Source: JBOHER01 sp050701115
GTDB lineage: Bacteria > Actinomycetota > Actinomycetes > Mycobacteriales > Pseudonocardiaceae
DNA: 31,331 nucleotides
NCBI GenBank assembly: GCA_050701115.1
Contig: JBOHER010000214.1
Span: 1-31,331 of the forward strand
Direction of reading: 5' to 3'
Each line of letters opens with the position of its first letter. Within the stretch, counting starts at the first letter, position 1. Positions 8,096 to 16,061 of the stretch are shown here, one piece after another. Position numbers and translations under genes: made by a program. The notes below the pieces were generated by a model. The model did no database searches. It saw nothing but the letters and a program-made list of their open reading frames with translations, and was not told the DNA's origin.

Positions 8096-9735
8096 CTACG
8101 TGCGCACCTTCGGCTTGTCCGCGACGTGGTTGTCGCGTAGCACGAAGCGCTGCACCTTGCCGCTCGGCGTCTTCGGCAGCTCCGAAACGAAGTGCACGGC
8201 GCGGGGGTAGGCGTGCGCGGCGAAGCGGGTCTTGACCAGCTTCTGCAACTCGGCGACCAGGTCCTCGTTCGTCGCCACATCCTGCCGCGGCACCACGTAG
8301 GCGACGAGGGCCTCCCCGCGCAGTTCGTCGGGCACCCCGATCACCGCCGCCTCGGCGACCGAATCGTGTTGCACCAGAACACTTTCCACCTCGAAGGGGC
8401 CGATGCGATACCCGGCCATCAGGATCACGTCGTCGTCCCGCGAACCGAAGGTGAAGTAGCCGCCGGTGTCCCGCGAGGCAACATCGCCGGTGTAGTACCA
8501 GCGGCCGTCCGCACTGAACCGCTCGGCGGTGCGGTCCGGCGCGTGCTGATATCCGCTGAACCACATCATCGGGCTGTTCGGCACGTCGATCGCGACTCGC
8601 CCGGTTGTGCCCGGCTCGGCCACCTCATCGGAGTCCTCGCGCAACACCTCGGCCCGGAATCCGGGCATCGGTCGCCCCATCGAACCCGACTTGATCGGCG
8701 CGCGCAGATCCGGGTGCCAGGCATTGCACACCGTCATCCCGGTCTCGGTCTGACCGTAGTGATCCCGGACCGGCACGCCGAAGGTCTGCTCCGCCCAAGT
8801 GATCACCTCAGGCGTCAGCGGCTCCCCCGCCGACGAGCAGTGCCGCAGCCGGAGGTCGGTGGGAACCGTCGCGTCCGAGTTGCGCAGCGCCCGGTACACC
8901 GTGGGGCCCGCGGTGAAGTTGGTGACCCCGAACCTCGACAGCACCGCCCAGGTCAGCTCGGGTGAGAAGCCCGCGTGCAACATCAGGCTGCGCCTGCCTG
9001 CCGCCATCGGGCCGATGATCGCGTAGTACAGGCCGTACGCCCAGCCGGGGTCGGCCGCGTCCCAGAAGACGTCGTCTTCGGCATGGTCGAGCCCGTACTC
9101 CTGATATATCCGCAACGAGGCGATCGCCTTCAGCGGGATCGGCACCCCCTTGGGAGTTCCGGTCGTTCCCGAGGTGAACAACTCCACCATCGTGCCCTCG
9201 CCGCCGACAGCGACCGGCACCGGAATCGGCGCAGCGCAGGCGAGCAGTTCGGCGAAACCCAGGTCGCCGTCTGACGGCTCACCGGTGGTGACTATCTGCC
9301 ACTCCCGGTCCGCTGGCATGTCCGCACTGATAGCCAGCTTGGCCCGCTGTGCAACGTCGGCGATGACCACCTTGGTGCCATTGCCAGTGACCCTGGCCGC
9401 GATGGCGGGCGGGGCGAACGCGGTGAACAGCGGAACCTGCACCGCGCCGAGACGCCAGATGGCCAGCACCGCGATGATCAGCTCCACCGACTGCCCATCA
9501 GGGTCGCCACCCGGTCACCCGGTCTGACACCCTGGGCCGCCAGCCCAGCTGCGAACCGGGCGGATGCGTCGAGCAGCTCGCCGTAGCAGAGGTCGCGATG
9601 CGTCAGGTCCGGCTCGATGAGGGTGAACGCGACCGCATCCGCCGGATGCTCGGCACACAGCAACTCGGTCGCATCGGCCGCTGGTGCGCCATAGATCGCC
9701 AGCAGATCCAGCGCTCGCTGCTCCGGGGTGGTCAC
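8096..9735 (-). pseudogene. Acyl-CoA synthetase (ACSM-like AMP-binding enzyme), frameshifted
   Basis: The two overlapping minus-strand frames (9478-9735 and 8096-9487) are the N- and C-terminal parts of one adenylating enzyme of about 545 residues that activates fatty or aromatic acids to CoA thioesters. The first frame ends GVRPGDRVATLMGSRWS-stop. The second resumes at ELIIAVLAIWRLGAVQVPLF. Adding one A to give GGCAAGTCG at about 9493 restores the usual MGKSVELI. The C-terminal part has all core motifs: FTSGTTGTPKGVP, DHYGQTETGM, YYTGDVASRD and the catalytic-lysine loop KTPSGKVQ. The start at GTG 9735 has GGAGG five bases upstream; an ATG at 9747 is the alternative. The motifs are intact, so the lesion is either recent or a sequencing error. 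Confidence 0.8.
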
Positions 9736-9828
9736 GGCTGCCTCCATCGATGTCGTGGCGCGAGCGACCCGACCGGGTCACCGTGACGCCGCACTATCCT
9801 TCGATGGCAATGCTGCGGTCGAACCGCA

Positions 9829-9873
9829 TGAGCCCACTACCCCACAACGAGGGTGTTCGCTGGCGTGGGCTCA
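9829..9873 (-). terminator. Candidate terminator of the asparaginase gene
   Basis: TGAGCCCAC (9829-9837) and GTGGGCTCA (9865-9873) form a perfect 9-bp inverted repeat with a 27-base loop. The stem contains the asparaginase stop codon, the same arrangement as at the end of fabH. Confidence 0.45.
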
Positions 9874-10839
9874 CGCCACCAGCTGCTCGACCAACTCGAT
9901 GCCGTCGGCAACCGTGCCCGGAGCCCCGTCGAAGAACGGAGCCAGCAGGTCGGTGTCCACCCCGAACAGCGCGAGCGCGGCAGCGGCGACCTTAACCCTG
10001 GCCCGTGCCGCACCATCAGCGATCTTGACCCCGACCGCGGTTCCGTCCGGGAGTGCGGCCACGAAGACGCCCTCGGCCCCGTCCTTGGCGATCAGACCTG
10101 GTACCGCCTTGATCAACCGGGTCACCGGCCGGTCCGTTCCGCCGAGCATCTCCGGGTGCCGCCGGATCGCGTCGGCGACCCTGCCTTCCGCGCTGTCCGC
10201 CTGCGCGGCGGCTACCTTGCTGACCGCCCGGGTGAGCCCGGTCAGCGACAAGGCGAACAGCGGAGCACCACAGCCGTCCACTGCGACATGCGCGATCGAC
10301 TCGCCGGACAGCTCCTCCACAGTGCGGGCGATCTCCTTCTGCAGCGGATGATCCGGATCCAGGTAGTCCACAGTGCACCAGCCGTTGGTCTGTGCGGTCG
10401 CCAGCATCCCCGAATGCTTGCCCGAGCAGTTCTGGGATATCCGCTCGACGCCGCGTCCGGCGCGGATCCAGGCGTTACGCGCCTTGCTGCTCAGGGGGTA
10501 GGCCGGCGTGTTGCGCAGATCGTCCTCGGCGAGTCCGTGCCGGGCAAGAATGCGCCGCACCCCCTCGAGATGAATCCGCTCACCGGAGTGGCTGGCCGCC
10601 ACCAGTGCCAGCAGGTCCGGCGGCAGGTCCAGCCCGGCACGGACCATCGCGGTGGCTTGCACCGGCTTGAGCGACGACCGCGGGTAGCAGGCGGCCGCGC
10701 CGTCGCCTGCCGAGAAACGTGTGGCACCGTCCGGCGCGACGACTACCACCGACCCGTAGTGCACGCTTTCCACCATCCCGGAGCGCATGACGTGCACGAG
10801 CGGCACGTGCGAAGGCGCGCGTAGTTCAGAGATCGACAT
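9871..10839 (-). CDS. L-asparaginase (asparaginase II family, PF06089 type)
   Basis: This 322-residue cytoplasmic enzyme would hydrolyse L-asparagine to aspartate and ammonia. It matches the family named for Rhizobium asparaginase II, not the E. coli AnsA/AnsB type. Marks are the opening VPLVHVMRSGMVESVHYGSVVVV, the YPRSSLKPVQA block with the Ser-x2-Lys pair, ASHSGE, NCSGKHSGML, and VDGCGAP. The start at ATG 10839 has GAGGAG eight bases upstream. The ATG overlaps the end of the GntR gene by 14 bases, so the two are translationally coupled, and the regulator probably controls this enzyme. A start at 10917 would add 26 unmatched residues. Length is normal. Confidence 0.87.
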   Translation of the reverse strand: MSISELRAPSHVPLVHVMRSGMVESVHYGSVVVVAPDGATRFSAGDGAAACYPRSSLKPVQATAMVRAGLDLPPDLLALVAASHSGERIHLEGVRRILARHGLAEDDLRNTPAYPLSSKARNAWIRAGRGVERISQNCSGKHSGMLATAQTNGWCTVDYLDPDHPLQKEIARTVEELSGESIAHVAVDGCGAPLFALSLTGLTRAVSKVAAAQADSAEGRVADAIRRHPEMLGGTDRPVTRLIKAVPGLIAKDGAEGVFVAALPDGTAVGVKIADGAARARVKVAAAALALFGVDTDLLAPFFDGAPGTVADGIELVEQLVA

Positions 10840-11554
10840 GGTGTTTCTCCTCTGTCCTCTTCGAGCTGGTGGCGCCGCTCGCGTGCGCGGACGCGACGAT
10901 CTGGTGCAGCGCGGCATCGACGTGATCGAGATGGGTGGTCATGGCCGCGACGGCGGCATCGGGGTCGCCGCCCGCGATGGCGGCGACAATCGCGCGATGC
11001 TCGGCGTTGGATCGCGCACGGCGATCGCCCAGTTGGTTGAGCAGGGTCGACTGACGCGCCAGCGCGTCGCGGATCTCCTCGATGACCTTGCCGAAGACCG
11101 GGTTGCGCGACGCCCGCGCGATACTGATGTGGAACAGCGTGTCCAGCGCGACCCATGCGGAGTCGTCAGGCTCGGCGTCCATCTGGTCGACCAGGCTGAG
11201 CAGGTTGTGCAGATCCTCCGCGCTCCTGCGAGCGGCCGCGTAGCCGGTGACCGGAACCTCGACGTGCCTGCGCACCTCGAGCAGATCCCGCGCCGAGTAC
11301 GAGCCGAAGGCCGGGCTCTCCACCGGACGCACCGATACGACGTAGGTGCCCTTGCCGGTATGGGAAGTGGTCATGCCGAGGGCTTGCAGCGCGCGCAACG
11401 CCTCACGGATCACCGAGCGGCTGACCACGAACTCCGCGGCCAGCACGGCCTCGGAAGGCAGCTTGGCGCCGACCGGGAACTCGCCCTGCGTGATCGCCAG
11501 CCGCAAGCCCTCCAGCACGGCGTCCATCGCGCTCACCCGACGCACCGCGCGCAT
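10826..11554 (-). CDS. FCD-domain GntR-family transcriptional regulator
   Basis: This protein of about 242 residues has a winged helix (AITQGEFPVGAKLPSEAVLAAE, VSRSVIREALRALQALG, GKGTYV) and then an all-helical FCD ligand domain. The FCD domain has ARDLLEVRRHVEV, the metal-site segment DTLFHISIARASRNP, and SNAEHRAIVAAI. FCD regulators typically bind small organic acids or amino acids through a metal ion. The start is uncertain: GTG 11596, ATG 11554 or ATG 11527. I prefer 11554, which gives MRAVRRVSAMDAV and leaves the palindrome at 11579-11591 in the leader. It lies directly upstream of the asparaginase gene, so an asparagine- or aspartate-related ligand is plausible but unproven. Confidence 0.85.
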   Translation of the reverse strand: MRAVRRVSAMDAVLEGLRLAITQGEFPVGAKLPSEAVLAAEFVVSRSVIREALRALQALGMTTSHTGKGTYVVSVRPVESPAFGSYSARDLLEVRRHVEVPVTGYAAARRSAEDLHNLLSLVDQMDAEPDDSAWVALDTLFHISIARASRNPVFGKVIEEIRDALARQSTLLNQLGDRRARSNAEHRAIVAAIAGGDPDAAVAAMTTHLDHVDAALHQIVASAHASGATSSKRTEEKHHVDL

Positions 11555-11578
11555 CCCCGAGCGTTGTCCAGCTGTCTG

Positions 11579-11591
11579 CCTGTCTGACAGG
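11579..11591. promoter_or_regulatory. Palindromic operator candidate CCTGTCTGACAGG
   Basis: This is a perfect 13-bp palindrome (6-1-6) located 25 bases upstream of ATG 11554. The core TGTCNGACA has the same TC-N-GA centre as known FadR-type GntR operators, so autoregulation of the GntR/asparaginase operon is likely. Confidence 0.5.
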
Positions 11592-11671
11592 TCCACCCGT
11601 CCGAGTCTCCGCGAAGCCCAGCGGGGTGTCAACCAGGTGGCAACACAGATCACAGCTGGCCGCGCGCACTC

Positions 11672-11715
11672 TCGTGAGTGAAAGTTGTTCCTCTGGCAAC
11701 CCTGAGCACTCACGA
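11672..11715 (-). terminator. Hairpin with TCGTGAGTG arms, downstream of carbonic anhydrase
   Basis: TCGTGAGTG (11672-11680) and CACTCACGA (11707-11715) are perfect inverted arms, with an inner GTTG/CAAC pair at 11684-11700. It lies in the 320-base gap between the carbonic anhydrase gene and the GntR gene. A hairpin with the same outer arms occurs at 22828-22871. It is probably a transcription terminator built from a recurrent intergenic repeat. I see nothing else coding in 11592-11874. Confidence 0.5.
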
Positions 11716-11874
11716 CTCGACCGTGCGGCAATCCGGGTTTCCCCCGGTCAATCGCGCATTGCGGTGCAGGCCGCGCTGTGACTTCCACTGATCAGGACCC
11801 GCGCGGGAATGCGCACGAGGGCGACGCGGTCGCAGGCACCGTCACCATCGTCCGGTGGTTCTGACCTAGGACAT

Positions 11875-12603
11875 TCAGCGCGGGGTCAGCCGGGACACCC
11901 GGAACTCGTCGAGGTCATAGACCGCGGCGACCAGATCCACACCGTGCCGCTCGACGGCTTCCCGGATCACCCGGGAACGCTCCTTGAGTTGCTCCACCAC
12001 GCGCAGGGCCTGCCGATCGACGCAGGCGGCGAGGAAGGCGGCCGGGTCGGTATCGGCAGGCGTGGACAGCACTGTTGCCTCGATCGATCGGACCAGGGTG
12101 CTGACCGAACCAGTGAGCGCCGCTCCATCGCGGACCAGTTCAATCGCGGCGGTGACCGCCCCGCAGCGCTCATGCCCCAGCACCACGATCAGCCGCACAC
12201 CCAGATGCTCGACGGCGTACTCGGTGCTGCCGATGATCGACTCATCGAGAACCTGGCCCGCCGTGCGCACGGTGAACAGGTCACCGAGGCCGTGGTCGAA
12301 TACCAACTCCGGGGTTACCCGAGAGTCTGCGCACCCCAGCACACAAGCGAACGGGGCCTGTCCGTCGGCCAGCCGTCGGCGCCAGGCAAGCTGTTCGTGC
12401 GGGTGTCGTTGCCTGCCCTCGACGAACCGGGCGTTGCCGGCCTCCAGCCTCCGCCAGGCCGCGGCGGGATCCACCGAGCCGGGAAGGGGACTGGCGACCG
12501 CGGACGACGTCGCCGAGCCGATCAGGCCAGTGGTCACGGCGGACACACCGAGCCCGATCGCACCACGTCTACTGAACCGAAACTTCGCGGAGTCGTCCTG
12601 CAC
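11875..12603 (-). CDS. Beta-class carbonic anhydrase with a Tat export signal
   Basis: This 242-residue zinc enzyme interconverts carbon dioxide and bicarbonate. The zinc ligands of the beta class are all visible: Cys91 in CADSR (with the Asp93-Arg95 dyad), His144 and Cys147 in GHERCGA. The N-terminus reads FSRRGAIGLG, then a hydrophobic stretch and AVASP, a twin-arginine signal with cleavage near residue 38. The enzyme is therefore probably exported, either folded outside the membrane or anchored there. The start is GTG 12603 with only a weak ribosome binding site. A later start would remove the Tat signal. It is the only gene between two hairpins and looks monocistronic. Confidence 0.88.
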   Translation of the reverse strand: MQDDSAKFRFSRRGAIGLGVSAVTTGLIGSATSSAVASPLPGSVDPAAAWRRLEAGNARFVEGRQRHPHEQLAWRRRLADGQAPFACVLGCADSRVTPELVFDHGLGDLFTVRTAGQVLDESIIGSTEYAVEHLGVRLIVVLGHERCGAVTAAIELVRDGAALTGSVSTLVRSIEATVLSTPADTDPAAFLAACVDRQALRVVEQLKERSRVIREAVERHGVDLVAAVYDLDEFRVSRLTPR

Positions 12604-12668
12604 GCGACAAAGCTAGCGAGATCACCTGGTCCTCCGCCCGCGAATCCGACCGATCAGACCCGATCCGG

Positions 12669-13589
12669 TTACCGATCGGCCGTCGCGATGGCGCTCCCGA
12701 CCAAGGTGCCGAAGTACAGCTTCCCGTCCCGCTCCCGCACACCGGTCAACATCCGGAAGCCCTCGATCTCGCCTTGGAAGGAATGCACAACGTGGCCCTC
12801 TGCGCTGACCCCGAGCACGCCGACGGTTCTCTTGGGCGAAGGTTGCAGCGACTCGGGCAAGCGGGTCACCAGCGAGCGCACCGGCCGCGGCATCCGCTGC
12901 GTGATGCCAAGGGCTGCCACCTTCGGGCTGGCCACAGCCACCCAGATCAGGCCGTCGCTGCCGGTCGAGGTGTTGTCCGGATAGCCGGCGAGGCCGTCAA
13001 GGAAGACGTCGCGTGTGCCTGCTCGAGGACCCGTCAGCCATACCCGCTGCACCCGGCAGCCACCCGATTCCGCTACGGTCACAAAGGATTCGTCCTCCGC
13101 GAGGGCGACACCATTGGCGAAATGCAGGCCGGACAACAACTCCTGCACGCTTCCATCGGGATCGCGCCGCAACAACCGGCCGGTCCTGGTCTGCTGGACC
13201 AGATCCTTACGCCACTGCGGAATCGGGTAGCGCTGCGAGGAATCGCTGAAGTAAATGGTGCCGTCGGCCGCGACCGCGGCGTTGTTGCACGCGATCATGG
13301 GCGCGCCGGACACCGTGTCGGCCAGCGTACGCACCGCGCCGGTGGAGATCGCCACGGCCAGCAGACCGGCGTCCGACGCGCACACCACGAGCTCATCGTC
13401 CCCGTAGAACTCGATCCCGAGTGGCCTGCCGGGCAGCTGCGCGATGGAGTCGATCTGCGCACCGTGCTCGCTGACCCGGATGATCCTGCCGTCGGCCAGA
13501 CCGGTGTAGACCCGCCCGCGGTCGTCGACGAGGACGTCCTCGGAGCCCTCCGCCCCCACGGGGATTACGGAGACGTTCTTGAAGTCCAT
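12669..13589 (-). CDS. SMP-30/strictosidine-synthase-like beta-propeller protein
   Basis: This 306-residue protein has repeating beta-propeller strands (EDVLVDDRGRVYTGLADGRI, NNAAVAADGTIYFSDSS, GLHFANGVALAEDESFVTVAE). The NGVAL segment and the SDSSQRYP loop match the strictosidine-synthase-like/SMP-30 group, whose members are calcium-dependent lactonases or esterases. No signal peptide is seen. The ATG at 13589 has AGGAGG five bases upstream. It is the last gene of the five-gene operon, 8 bases after the histidine phosphatase gene. A lactonase would fit a pathway for 4-hydroxy acids, because these cyclise to gamma-lactones. That link is inference. Confidence 0.72.
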   Translation of the reverse strand: MDFKNVSVIPVGAEGSEDVLVDDRGRVYTGLADGRIIRVSEHGAQIDSIAQLPGRPLGIEFYGDDELVVCASDAGLLAVAISTGAVRTLADTVSGAPMIACNNAAVAADGTIYFSDSSQRYPIPQWRKDLVQQTRTGRLLRRDPDGSVQELLSGLHFANGVALAEDESFVTVAESGGCRVQRVWLTGPRAGTRDVFLDGLAGYPDNTSTGSDGLIWVAVASPKVAALGITQRMPRPVRSLVTRLPESLQPSPKRTVGVLGVSAEGHVVHSFQGEIEGFRMLTGVRERDGKLYFGTLVGSAIATADR

Positions 13590-13597
13590 GCTTCCTC

Positions 13598-14239
13598 CTA
13601 GCGGTAGGTGAGCAACCGGCGCGACTCGCCTTCGAAGTGACCATGCTCGTTGAACGCCACCAGAGTGGTGCCGGATCTGCCGGTGATCAACTTGGTGATG
13701 CCCGCATTACATGTCACCCGGTGCAGAGCGGTGAACCTGCCTGCCTGATCCCCGATCAGCCGGGCGGCGATCGTCCCGATCACCCCGCCGGAGGTGAACA
13801 CCAGCGCGGACTGCCCCTTGCCCAGCGAGGCGACGACCTCGTCCAGCGCGGCGTTGACCCGTGCGGCGAACGCCGTCCAGGTCTCACCACACGTGCTACC
13901 CTCCGCAGCGGCAACCCAGGCGAGCAAGGCGTCATCGAGCGCAGCCTGAAACCCCCGGGGATCGACCTGCGCGGGGAGCGACGAGGCGTGGCCGCGCAGC
14001 ACATCGAGAAAGTCGTATTCGTTCCAGCGGGGATCCTCCCTGGCGTCGAATCCGGCTGTCATCGCGGTGTCGCGTTGGCGCAGCATGGTGCCGCAGTGCA
14101 CCTGGGTGAACTCGACACCCCTGCGGCGCAACTCATCGCCCACCACGGCTGACTGCTCGGCGCCGAGACCGGAGAGCTTGTCGTAGTCGGCCGCACCGAA
14201 TGATGCCTGCCCGTGCCGTACCAGGTACACCGTCCCCAT
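13598..14239 (-). CDS. Histidine phosphatase superfamily protein lacking the second histidine
   Basis: This 213-residue protein starts with the phosphatase motif MGTVYLVRHGQASFG, where His9 is the phospho-acceptor. The second half contains VFTSGGVIGTIAARLI, aligned with the usual SHGG; Ser150 replaces the second catalytic histidine. Some actinobacterial members share this TSGG form. The Ser-Gly-Glu-Thr-like loop (STCGETW) is present. The ATG at 14239 overlaps the stop of the phosphotransferase gene by one base (TGATG); the ORF could be extended to 14278 but without support. Its place directly after a kinase gene suggests that it removes phosphate from an intermediate or a dead-end product of the same pathway. 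Confidence 0.8.
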   Translation of the reverse strand: MGTVYLVRHGQASFGAADYDKLSGLGAEQSAVVGDELRRRGVEFTQVHCGTMLRQRDTAMTAGFDAREDPRWNEYDFLDVLRGHASSLPAQVDPRGFQAALDDALLAWVAAAEGSTCGETWTAFAARVNAALDEVVASLGKGQSALVFTSGGVIGTIAARLIGDQAGRFTALHRVTCNAGITKLITGRSGTTLVAFNEHGHFEGESRRLLTYR

Positions 14240-15309
14240 CAGGCGGCACCTTTCTGGATGATCTGCTTGCAGCGCCATTCGAGGTAGCCGACGAACATCC
14301 AGTAGTCGGCGAACTTGGGGTTATGCGTTCCCCCGTCGTGGAACCGCAGATACAGCTGCTGGATGATCACCGCTACCCGGAACAGGCCGTACACCTCGTA
14401 GAAAGTCCAGTTGTCCACCGGTAGCCCGGTTTTCGCGGAGTAGTACTCGACCACTTCCGCCCGGGTCAGCATGCCGGGAAGATCCGTCGGCTGCCGCTTG
14501 CTCCGCTTGATCACGTCGTCGTCATCGGCCTGCACCCAGTAGGCCATCGTGGCGCCGAGTTCCATCAGCGGGTCGCCGAGGGTGGCCATCTCCCAGTCGA
14601 GAATGCCGATCACGTTCATCGACTCGGGATTGTCGAAGATCAGGTTGTCGAAACGGTAGTCGTTGTGGATCAAACAGATTCGCACGTCGTCCTGTTGGTT
14701 GGCGGCCAGCCATTCCATCACCTCGGTGAAGTCGGGCACATTGTCGGTGCGCGCCTTGCGGTACCGGTCCGACCAGCCGTCGATCTGCCTACGCACATAC
14801 CCGGCACCCTTGCCGAGGTCGTCCAGTCCGGCCGCGTCCACATCGACCTGGTGCAGTTCGATCAGCCGGTCGATCACACCGGTGGACAACTCCCGGGCCT
14901 GATCCGCATCGATCTCGAGGCCGACCGGCAACTCGCTACGCAGAATGATGCCCTCGATCCGCTCCATCACGTAGAACTCCGAGCCGATGATCGACTCGTC
15001 CGCACAGAACGCCAGCATCGTGGGCACATAAGGGAAAACCGGCTTCAGTCCAGATTGGACCCGGAACTCCCGGCCCATGTCGTGCGCGGAGGCCGCCTTG
15101 TGGCCGCGGGGCGGTCTACGCAGGATCAGGTCGCGATCGGGATAGCTCAACTGGTAGGTCAGGTTGGAGGCGCCGCCGGGAAACTGCCGCACGGCAGGTA
15201 CCCCGCCCAGGCCGTCCACTCGCGCGGACAACCACTCGTGCACGGCGGCGACGTCGAAGGTATCCTCGTCCCGCACCGCATAGGCGGCGTCCGTGAACGC
15301 GTTCGTCAC
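14239..15309 (-). CDS. APH-type phosphotransferase (ACAD10/11 kinase-domain or LvaA-like)
   Basis: This 356-residue kinase of the aminoglycoside-phosphotransferase fold has a glycine-rich nucleotide region (FPGGASNLTYQLSYP), the lysine-like anchor RRPPRGHKAASAHDM, the Brenner catalytic loop HNDYRFDNLIFD and the metal motif GILDWEMATLGDP. This subfamily is not a resistance enzyme. It is the kinase part of ACAD10/ACAD11 and of bacterial operons that phosphorylate hydroxyacyl-CoAs. The start at GTG 15309 overlaps the SDR stop as GTGA. An upstream start at 15378 would put 23 residues inside the SDR gene. Its neighbours are a dehydrogenase and an SDR, which supports a role in acyl-CoA metabolism. 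Confidence 0.85.
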   Translation of the reverse strand: MTNAFTDAAYAVRDEDTFDVAAVHEWLSARVDGLGGVPAVRQFPGGASNLTYQLSYPDRDLILRRPPRGHKAASAHDMGREFRVQSGLKPVFPYVPTMLAFCADESIIGSEFYVMERIEGIILRSELPVGLEIDADQARELSTGVIDRLIELHQVDVDAAGLDDLGKGAGYVRRQIDGWSDRYRKARTDNVPDFTEVMEWLAANQQDDVRICLIHNDYRFDNLIFDNPESMNVIGILDWEMATLGDPLMELGATMAYWVQADDDDVIKRSKRQPTDLPGMLTRAEVVEYYSAKTGLPVDNWTFYEVYGLFRVAVIIQQLYLRFHDGGTHNPKFADYWMFVGYLEWRCKQIIQKGAA

Positions 15310-16061
15310 GAGAACTTCCTCACCCAGCCCAGCGGTGCGTAGCGGAGAACCTGAGCGAGCAGCGTCCACGGCCACCACGGGACGAACGCCTTGGCCGGCT
15401 CCCGTTCGATCGCGCCGACCATTGCCTTCGCGCCCTTCTCCGCCCCGGCCATCAGCGGTGTCTTCCCTGCTCTGCCGGTCATCTCCGATTCGATGTAGCC
15501 GGGCAGCAACGCGGTCACCTCGATCGGCCCGTTACGCTGATGGGCCCGGATTCCCTCGGCCAGCGATGCCGCGGCGGCCTTGGATGCCGCGTAGGTGGTC
15601 ACGTTGCCTCGCATGCCACGCACCGCGCTCACCGAGGACACCACCACCAGGTGGCCGGCCTTCTGCTCGAGGAAGATCTCCATGGCTGCCTCGCATTGGG
15701 CGAGCAACCCGATGAAGTTGGTTTCCGCGGTCTGCCGGTTCGCCTCGAAGTTGCCGGTTCCGATCGGCTGACCTTTGCCGAGGCCCGCGTTGGCGATCAC
15801 CCGGTCCAGCGTGCCGAGCTCGGCCCGAAACTCCTTGAATACCGTGAACACGCTGTCGTGTTCGTTGACGTCCAACTGCCGGGTCAGCACGGTGATGCCG
15901 GGGTGCTGCGTGCGCAGTTCCCCGGCGAGCGCGTCCAGCCGATCGGTGCGCCGGGCGCACAGGGCGAGATTTCGACCCATCGCGGCGAACTCTCGCGCCA
16001 TGCCCTCGCCGAGTCCTGAGCTCGCGCCCGTGATGACGATGTTCTGCCTTGTCTTGCTCAC
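15306..16061 (-). CDS. Short-chain dehydrogenase/reductase (SDR)
   Basis: This 251-residue Rossmann oxidoreductase has TGASSGLG at residues 11-18 for cofactor binding, the NAG strand (VIANAGLGKG), the catalytic serine in VVSSVSAVRG, and YAASK with the catalytic Tyr and Lys. An Arg after the second strand (CARRTDR) suggests a preference for NADP(H). The likely reaction is oxidation or reduction of a hydroxy- or ketoacyl-CoA in the operon's pathway. The ATG at 16061 overlaps the dehydrogenase stop as ATGA. The C-terminus has a Trp/Pro-rich stretch (PWWPWTLLAQVLRY) that could touch the membrane. The substrate cannot be read from the sequence. Confidence 0.87.
   Translation of the reverse strand: MSKTRQNIVITGASSGLGEGMAREFAAMGRNLALCARRTDRLDALAGELRTQHPGITVLTRQLDVNEHDSVFTVFKEFRAELGTLDRVIANAGLGKGQPIGTGNFEANRQTAETNFIGLLAQCEAAMEIFLEQKAGHLVVVSSVSAVRGMRGNVTTYAASKAAAASLAEGIRAHQRNGPIEVTALLPGYIESEMTGRAGKTPLMAGAEKGAKAMVGAIEREPAKAFVPWWPWTLLAQVLRYAPLGWVRKFS

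Noticed and set aside
12666..12677. Partial match to the fabH/fadD motif (GTTACCGATCGG)
   Set aside because: Only the first half matches, and it overlaps the end of the SMP-30-like gene. It is probably chance.
11809..12984. 391-codon plus-strand frame opposite carbonic anhydrase
   Set aside because: It is antisense shadow. The minus strand has the zinc ligands and Tat signal.
14239..15309. Aminoglycoside resistance gene
   Set aside because: The fold is that of APH, but the subfamily and the acyl-CoA operon context point to metabolism.
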